A stretch of DNA of 64,000 bases from Muscardinus avellanarius (taxonomy: Eukaryota; Chordata; Mammalia; Rodentia; Gliridae), in assembly GCA_963383645.1 (NCBI GenBank), contig OY726569.1, positions 32,341,592 through 32,405,591 on the forward strand. Reading direction: 5' to 3'. A program made the translations under genes and the position numbers. Within the stretch, counting starts at the first letter, position 1. Each line of letters starts with the position of its first letter. Of the stretch, positions 58,580 to 64,000 are shown in pieces. The notes under the pieces were generated by a model, which was given only the letters and a program-made list of their open reading frames with translations, was not told where the DNA came from and ran no database searches.

Positions 58580-58750
58580 ATCCTCTTTGTGAGCTAGGAG
58601 ACTTGCAGATATCTTCTATTAGTCAGATCAACTCTGCTGATATGATGCTATCTCCATACTCCAGAAGTGAAATCCAAGGCACAGCTGATGTGACTGGATT
58701 GTAGTGCTGTGCAGTAGTCAGGATTCAAACACAAGTCTGTGCTAGCTCAT
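58580..58750 (+). mobile_element. MIR fragment
   Basis: 'gatgctatctccatactcca', 'gaagtgaaatccaaggcaca', 'gattcaaacacaagtctgtg' keep the MIR order. Confidence 0.5.
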
Positions 58751-59255
58751 GGTTCATGCTTTATACATCACGAAGGATCCTTCCCCCACACCCCAGTGGC
58801 AGTAAACCCAAGGCTGGTGTAAGCAGTAAGGGATGTCATTGTCTCACTTAACCAAAAAAGCCAGAAGTTGGCTTCAGTGGAAGCTTTCTCTAGCGAGTTA
58901 AATTATATCACCCAAAGCATAATTTCTTGCACTTCATCCAGTATTATTTGTTGTAAATCAAGTTTTTATTTTTGAGCCTCCCATTGTAGGAAAGCAGCTT
59001 TAGCTCTCTTCTCAGAATACCAGAATACCTCTCCAGTAGCACTAGATGGTACATTTTCAACATGCCAACCAGAGAAGAAAGGCTAATTTTAACTCTCCAA
59101 GAGAAAGAAGAAACTTTTTTCTTGTAGTAGCTCAACAAATATCTTTTATTAAACTATAAAATACCCTTGGCCAGGATTTACATCTGGAATTAAGGGTGAG
59201 ATCTATCACACCCAAACCACATGGCTAAGAGTTTAATGATCTAAAACAAGAAGAA
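58751..59255. other. Stretch without recognised features
   Basis: No repeat or exon supported. Confidence 0.45.
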
Positions 59256-59256
59256 A

Positions 59257-59455
59257 GCTGGGCGTGGTGGCGCACGCTTGTAATCCCAGGGCTTAGGAGG
59301 CTGAGACAAGAGGATCACACAGGTTCAAAGCCAGCCTCAGTTACTTAGTGAGGCTCTCAGCAACTTAGACCCTGTTTCCAAATAAAGTATAAAATAGGTC
59401 TAGGAGTATAGCCTGGAAGTAGAAAAGCCCCTGGGTTCCACCCTCAGTCCCACAA
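59257..59455 (+). mobile_element. B1-dID SINE
   Basis: 'gctgggcgtggtggcgcacg', 'gccagcctcagttacttagt', 'ctaggagtatagcctggaag', 'ccaccctcagtcccac'. The tail is AAAT then TTAA units to 59,490. Confidence 0.94.
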
Positions 59456-59490
59456 AATAAATAAATAAATTAATTAATTAATTAATTAAT
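59456..59490. repeat. (AAAT)n(TTAA)n in SINE tail
   Basis: Short tandem tetranucleotides. Confidence 0.92.
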
Positions 59491-59550
59491 ACAAAAAGTC
59501 AAAAGACAAATATTTTCATTTACACTTCTATTTTAAAATGTATAATAGAT

Positions 59551-59893
59551 AACGCCGGGCATGGTGGCGCACACTTGTAATCTCAGCATTTGGGAGGCGG
59601 AAACTGGGTGTTCACAAGGCCCTTTGCAACTTAGTGAAACCCTGTTTCAAAATAAAGAATAAAAAATATGGTGTAAGCTGGGTGTGGTGGCACACGCTTG
59701 CAATTCCAGCATTCGGGAGGCTGAGACCTGAGGATCGCGGTTCACGGACACCCTCAGCTACTTAGTGAGGCCCTCTGCAACTCAGTGAGGCCCTGTTTCA
59801 AAATAAAGAATAAAAAATAGGGCAGGGGGTGTAGCTCAGAGGTACAATGCCCCTGGGTTCTATCCCCAGACCTGCAAAAAATTTAAAAAAAAA
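59551..59893 (+). mobile_element. Dimeric B1-dID SINE (truncated unit plus full unit)
   Basis: A first unit starts 'cgccgggcatggtggcgcac' and breaks off at 'aaaaaatatggtgtaagctg', near 59,675. A second complete unit of the 'CAGACC' subfamily follows directly to 'ctatccccagacctgc'. One perfect 11-bp duplication GTATAATAGAT (59,540-59,550 and 59,894-59,904) brackets the whole pair, so both units appear to have inserted together. Confidence 0.85.
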
Positions 59894-59904
59894 GTATAAT
59901 AGAT

Positions 59905-60090
59905 CCATGTGTGACAGGGCATACGTGTAATCCCAGTAAATGGGTGGCTGGGACAGGAGGATCACAGGTTCCAGGCCAGCAAGTGATAACTTGGCAAGAC
60001 CATGTTTCAAAACAAAAAATAAAATAAAATGGGCTGGGAGTATAGTTCAGTGGTAGACCTCACCTCAGTCCAGTCCCTAGTACTCCCCCA
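59905..60090 (+). mobile_element. Old B1-dID SINE
   Basis: 'gtgacagggcatacgtgtaa', 'aggatcacaggttccaggcc', 'tatagttcagtggtagacct', 'ccagtccctagtactcc'. Confidence 0.86.
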
Positions 60091-60127
60091 AAAATGTGTA
60101 ATAGAGATAAATAAAGGTCATTCATCT

Positions 60128-60237
60128 TAACAACTTAGCAAGGCCCTCTGGAATTTAGTGAGACCCTGTTTCAAAATAAAGAATAAAATAGCTTGGGAGT
60201 GTAGCTCAGAGTTAGAATGTCCCTGAGTTCAGTCCCT

Positions 60238-60243
<6 letters not shown>
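60128..60243 (+). mobile_element. 5'-truncated B1-dID SINE
   Basis: 'aacaacttagcaaggccctc', 'gggagtgtagctcagagtta', 'gagttcagtccctaataaca', leading into a CA repeat. Confidence 0.86.

Positions 60244-60290
<47 letters not shown>
60242..60290. repeat. (CA)n microsatellite in SINE tail
   Basis: About 24 CA units. Confidence 0.97.
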
Positions 60291-60292
<2 letters not shown>

Positions 60293-60777
60293 GCAAAATG
60301 CAGACAGTAAACCAGAGCTGACAAGGACAACTTAGGGAATTACTTTAGATAAAAAAATGAAAAAGGGCAGAGTTCCAGAACTGAAAGTCCGATTATTACT
60401 GCCACTGCTATTGTTTTGTTCTATCAAGAAATAGCTAAGAGGTATAAGAGAAAAGCTAAAATACCACAGTGGAGAAGTCAACCGCGTGGGGAAAAGAAAG
60501 GGTGCTTTTGGCTACAGAGAAGTGATTTGGGTGAGGTTAAGTAATAGTGAAATGCTGAACAATCTAGGATTTCTAATAATATGAAATATCAAACTACTTG
60601 AGGTTTTTGAGCTGAAAATCAAAATGCTAAAATGCTTTGGAGGAAGCTTTTATATCTTACTGTATGGCTTCATGGGCTGGAGAAGAGAAATGATCAACAT
60701 GAGAAGAAAAGTGGAGACCATCCAGCACCCTGGAGGTCATCATTTGCAAAAACATGTGTCATGCACACACTTGCTGT
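60291..60777. other. Stretch without recognised features
   Basis: No repeat or exon supported. Confidence 0.45.
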
Positions 60778-61212
60778 GGTTATGATACAGCTTTGAATAT
60801 GTCGCCCAAGGGTGCAGGTGTTGGTAGTGTGATCCTCAGTGTGGTAATGTGGGAGGTGACAGAATCTCTAAGAAGTCAGGCTTGGGGAGAAGCCCTTGGG
60901 TCACTCAGCAAGCGAGCTGCCTTCTGAAGGGATTAAGGTATCCTCACAGAACCCCTGAGCTCTATGAGAGACAGTAAGAGTGAACCTGACCCCCGAATTG
61001 CTTTCTGGCTTCCAGCTTGTTATGTGATGACTTCTTCCTACAAGTACTTCTGCTGTTGCCTTCTCCCACAAGGTGGCCAGTGTGCCGGAGTCTGAGCCCC
61101 AATGCTTGAACTTTTAGGATCCAGAACTGTGAGCTAAATAAACCTTTTTTTTCTTAAGAAGTTTTCCTAAATCAGGAACTTTGTTATAGTAAGAAAAAAC
61201 AGACTAATGCAT
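60778..61212 (+). mobile_element. MaLR-type LTR (MLT1/MTE-like)
   Basis: 'gaatatgtcgcccaagggtg', 'gatcctcagtgtggtaatgt', 'cttctgaagggattaaggta', 'gatccagaactgtgagctaa', 'ataaacctttttt', 'gttatagtaag' and 'aacagactaatgca' match the ERVL-MaLR order, with AATAAA near the 3' end. Noncoding solo LTR. Confidence 0.75.
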
Positions 61213-61350
61213 ACTATATCATGTGCCAGTCTGTGGCTATACACAGAACTCAGAGAGGGGACACAGAGATGAATTAGATATAGACCCTGATATCAAGGAG
61301 TTTTTAAAATAAAAGCAAATATGCAGATATTGATCAAAATCCAAAATTAT

Positions 61351-61526
61351 AAGACGGGCATGGTGGCACACCCTTGTAGTCCTCGCGCTTGGGAGGCTGA
61401 GACAGGAGAATCATGCAATCGAAGCCAGCCTCGGCTGGATTAAGAGACCCTGTTTCCAAATAAAATATAAAATAGATCTGGGAGTGTAGCCTGGAGGTAG
61501 AAGGCCCCTGGATTCCATCCCCAATA

Positions 61527-61532
<6 letters not shown>
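61351..61532 (+). mobile_element. B1-dID SINE, intermediate between subfamilies
   Basis: 'agacgggcatggtggcacac', 'gccagcctcggctggattaa', 'gagtgtagcctggaggtaga', 'ccatccccaataccac'. A 13-bp duplication with one mismatch (61,338-61,350 and 61,567-61,579) brackets the SINE plus its CA tail. Confidence 0.95.

Positions 61533-61567
<35 letters not shown>
61530..61567. repeat. (CA)n microsatellite in SINE tail
   Basis: About 18 CA units, inside the SINE target duplication. Confidence 0.97.
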
Positions 61568-61571
<4 letters not shown>

Positions 61572-61579
61572 AAAATGAT

Positions 61580-62555
61580 AAATAGTGTATGAAGATAAGA
61601 GAAATATACCATGGACCTGAACAACTCAATCTATAGAAATATTTGCTCCCAACTGAGCTGGGTCATAGACAGCAGCCTAAATTACCATGATGGTCTCAGG
61701 ATATAAATGATAGCCTCTAGCTAGGCTAAATTTCAGGGAAAGCAAATAGAAAAGAGAAAATGGAGGGAGGGAAGAAGGGAGAAAGGAAGGAAAAGGAAGT
61801 AAGACTATGATACTCATACTTGGTTTCATTTGTTTGTTCTATGGTTTAATAGTCTGGGCCCTTCTTTTCTGTCTTTCAAGCTTTTGAGTAGGCCTAGCCT
61901 TAAAATGTCACCAACAATAGCAGCAAATGGGAAGAAATGAACTAATATTTCCAGTTAAAGTTATAACAAAATATGGTTGGTTACAGACAAATATAATGAA
62001 ATTTAGTCGGTATATATTTCTTATCTTTCTACCCTCACTTGATGTCTTAGGGTAATAATATAATTGGTGATATTACCCAGTGAAATAGGACACTTTTTAA
62101 AAAACTGAACCATTGATTTGGCACTAGGGAAATGGAAGGTACAGATCAATTAATAATATTATTTTCCCACTAATTGGGACTCTGCCAAGACACTAATGTA
62201 TGCATATTAGACAGGGAAAGGGAGGATGACAAACTGTTGTTTTGACCTTGTAAAATGAAGCATTATTATAAGGAAGCAATTTCAGACATCAGTGATTTCA
62301 GCTGAGAATTTTTCCTCTGCTGTGATTGAGAAATGTCACCCTGTCAGAGCTTCTGTAAAGTGGATCAGAGGTGAGGAGTAGAGAATCAGCAACAATCTTG
62401 CCTGAACCTGAGATATGTCATTCTTTAGCTCCGAAGATTTTTTTCTATTTCCACAAATACCTATTCACTGTGAGGTATAACTAAGAGACACATATACTGT
62501 ATTTATATCCTACCGAAGCCATCACTTATTAATACGTGATAAACATTCAGGCAGT
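61580..62555. other. AT-rich stretch, nothing recognised
   Basis: A purine-rich run (about 61,758-61,800) is the only structure seen. Confidence 0.45.
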
Positions 62556-62559
62556 ACCA

Positions 62560-62865
62560 GATTACACCGTTTCATCTTGCACTTTATGGCTGGCATTGCA
62601 AACTTTCTTTTTCCTTCCTTCTGCAACTCATTCTGTTCAATTATTCATTGAAATAGGCTCCCCTGAAATTTGGAAGAAATCAAATGTTATATCCACATTC
62701 ATACCAAATTAATTAATCATGATTAATGTTCCTACAATGAATACAAAAGGAATTAATCATGATTAGCCACATATTGAAATGCGCGGCTCAGAATTTGAGG
62801 TTTCCCTTGCTTGGAATGTACTGTGGAAGCTTTGAAAGCGTACCCACAGCTTTTGGCTTCTTCCC
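62560..62865. promoter_or_regulatory. Repeat-free block with twin palindromic homeodomain sites
   Basis: A 15-bp word AATTAATCATGATTA occurs twice (62,711-62,725 and 62,751-62,765), exactly 40 bp apart. The first sits in a perfect 16-bp palindrome (62,712-62,727), the second in a 12-bp palindrome (62,754-62,765). TAAT cores in inverted orientation suit dimeric homeodomain binding. The regulatory role is inferred. Confidence 0.4.
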
Positions 62866-62906
62866 CCTTTCTTTTGTTTTTGTGACTATTCTAAATCACT
62901 AACTAA

Positions 62907-63115
62907 AAGCCGGGTGTGGTGGCGCACGCTTGTAATCCCCGCGCTTGGGAGGCTGAGACAGGAGGATCGCACAGGTTCGAAGCCATCCTCAGCTACTTAG
63001 TGAGGCTCTCAGCAACTTAGTGAGACCCTGTTTTAAAATAAAATATAGAAATAATAGGTCTGGGGGTATAGCCCAGAGGTAGAAAGCCCCTGGGTTTCAC
63101 CCCCAGTACCACCAA
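62907..63115 (+). mobile_element. B1-dID SINE, near consensus
   Basis: 'agccgggtgtggtggcgcac', 'aggatcgcacaggttcgaag', 'ctgggggtatagcccagagg', 'cacccccagtaccacc'. One of the best-preserved non-derived copies; the tail is AAAT units. Confidence 0.96.
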
Positions 63116-63117
63116 AA

Positions 63118-63151
<34 letters not shown>
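63116..63151. repeat. (AAAT)n microsatellite in SINE tail
   Basis: About 9 AAAT units. Confidence 0.95.
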
Positions 63152-63152
<1 letters not shown>

Positions 63153-63540
63153 GACTTGCAGACAAGAGTATTTGAAAAGTATACAAGAGTATTTGAAAAT
63201 ATAATAATAAAAATACATAATAAAAAATCAAAGTGGAAAACTTTTTTTTCCCCTTAGGACTAAGGAATAACTTCGCTGTAAGGATGGAAACCCTGAGCCT
63301 TTAGACCAGGAACTGACACTATGGCCCATGAGTCAGACGTGACCTGCTGCCTGTCTTTGTCATCTGTGTGTTGTTTATGGCTACTCGGAAGATATTATCG
63401 CAGAGTAGAATCATGACAACAGAAAAAGAGTATAAGGTCCACAAAGCTAATAATATTTCCTTTCTGGTCCTCTACAGCAAAAAAAATTGCCAGCTCTTGC
63501 TTTTTGGATGGATGTAGGGGAATAGATGTCTCACTTCTGG
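63152..63540. other. Stretch without confident features
   Basis: Part (63,300-63,500: 'aggaactgacactatggccc', 'gtgacctgctgcctgtcttt') resembles a common mammalian interspersed repeat end (MER5/hAT-like), but I cannot confirm it. Confidence 0.35.
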
Positions 63541-63544
63541 TGTT

Positions 63545-64000
63545 TTGTTGTTTTAACTATTTTTTATACTTCCTAGTGGTGCATTGCAATTATATATTAT
63601 GCGGAGGTATTGACGGTACAAATAGGAACATGAACACAATACTTGGTGCATGTCCCTTTGAGTCGGGTCCTGCTCTCCTCTTTCTTCTTCCCCATACATG
63701 TCATTGAGATTGGCGTTGGTAATTTTATATACGTACATAGCATTATTTAAACTGTTGCCTTCTTTACATTTCTATCCTCCCGCCTTGCTCCCCTAAACCT
63801 TCTCCATCACTCCATTGGAGTCTAGGCTGTTCTACCTGAGGTCTCTATTGTTTCCCAGGTTCTTCTATCTAGCTTCCACATATGAGATAAAACATACACA
63901 TTCACTTTCTAAGAGGGGCTAATCTGGCTAAGTATAATATGCTCAAATTCCACTCATTTTTCTGCAAATGATGTAACTTTGTTTTTTTGTTTTTTTGTTT
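63545..64000 (-). mobile_element. L1 3' end, antisense, running off the window
   Basis: 'tggtgcattgcaattatata', 'gtcattgagattggcgttgg', 'ctagcttccacatatgagat', 'ggctaatctggctaagtata'. Links the short UTR fragment family to L1 terminal sequence. It continues past base 64,000. Confidence 0.8.

Overview
This window reads as intergenic or deep intronic DNA from a rodent. It is AT-rich, low in CpG, full of interspersed repeats in every stage of decay, and I found no protein-coding exon, tRNA or rRNA in it that I can defend. The lineage signal comes from about 40 copies of a composite SINE. Its left half is B1/7SL-like (GGCATGGTGGCGCACGC, then GGGAGGCTGAGACAGGAGG). Its right half is a shortened ID/tRNA-like body (GTAGCTCAGAGGTAGAA, then CTGGGTTC and CCCCAGTACC). 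That is the B1-dID architecture known from squirrel-related (sciuromorph) rodents and allies. Free-standing ID-like pieces and an MT-type MaLR LTR also fit a rodent. I cannot name the species.

Layout. 1-9 kb: AT-rich sequence with MIR and L1 fragments, a first group of SINEs, and an L1 3' end at 6.7-7.3 kb. 9-14 kb: mostly unique sequence, including a GC-richer block at 9.27-9.96 kb, plus several SINEs. 14-19.5 kb: L1 remnants on both strands, an MLT1-type LTR and a SINE. 19.5-29.5 kb: MIRs, SINEs, a 115-bp processed retrocopy with a perfect 12-bp target duplication (22,973-23,087), a solo LTR inside a SINE (27,144-27,629), and two copies of an unnamed dispersed repeat (26.5 and 28.6 kb). 29.9-32.6 kb: mostly unique, with a small CpG-dense patch at 31.39-31.59 kb. 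33-44 kb: MIRs, SINEs, an MTD-like MaLR LTR (35.1-35.6 kb) and an antisense L1 remnant. 44-52 kb: mostly unique, holding a 366-nt uninterrupted purine tract (49.4-49.75 kb) and a homeodomain-site-rich block (50.16-50.4 kb). 52-55.4 kb: a second purine tract, an L2 3' end and a 1.8-kb ancient antisense L1. 55.6-58 kb: the longest unique block, with regulatory-type motifs. 58-64 kb: a dense SINE cluster that includes a dimeric SINE flanked by one target duplication, a MaLR LTR, a block with twin palindromic homeodomain sites (62.7 kb), and an L1 end running off the window.

Nothing here works as an operon or pathway. The points of interest are how the repeats inserted, and a few unique blocks that look like possible conserved regulatory elements. 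Those need cross-species alignment, which could not be done here. I saw no previously undescribed gene system. Family names for repeats are recognised by eye from known consensus features; no database search was run.
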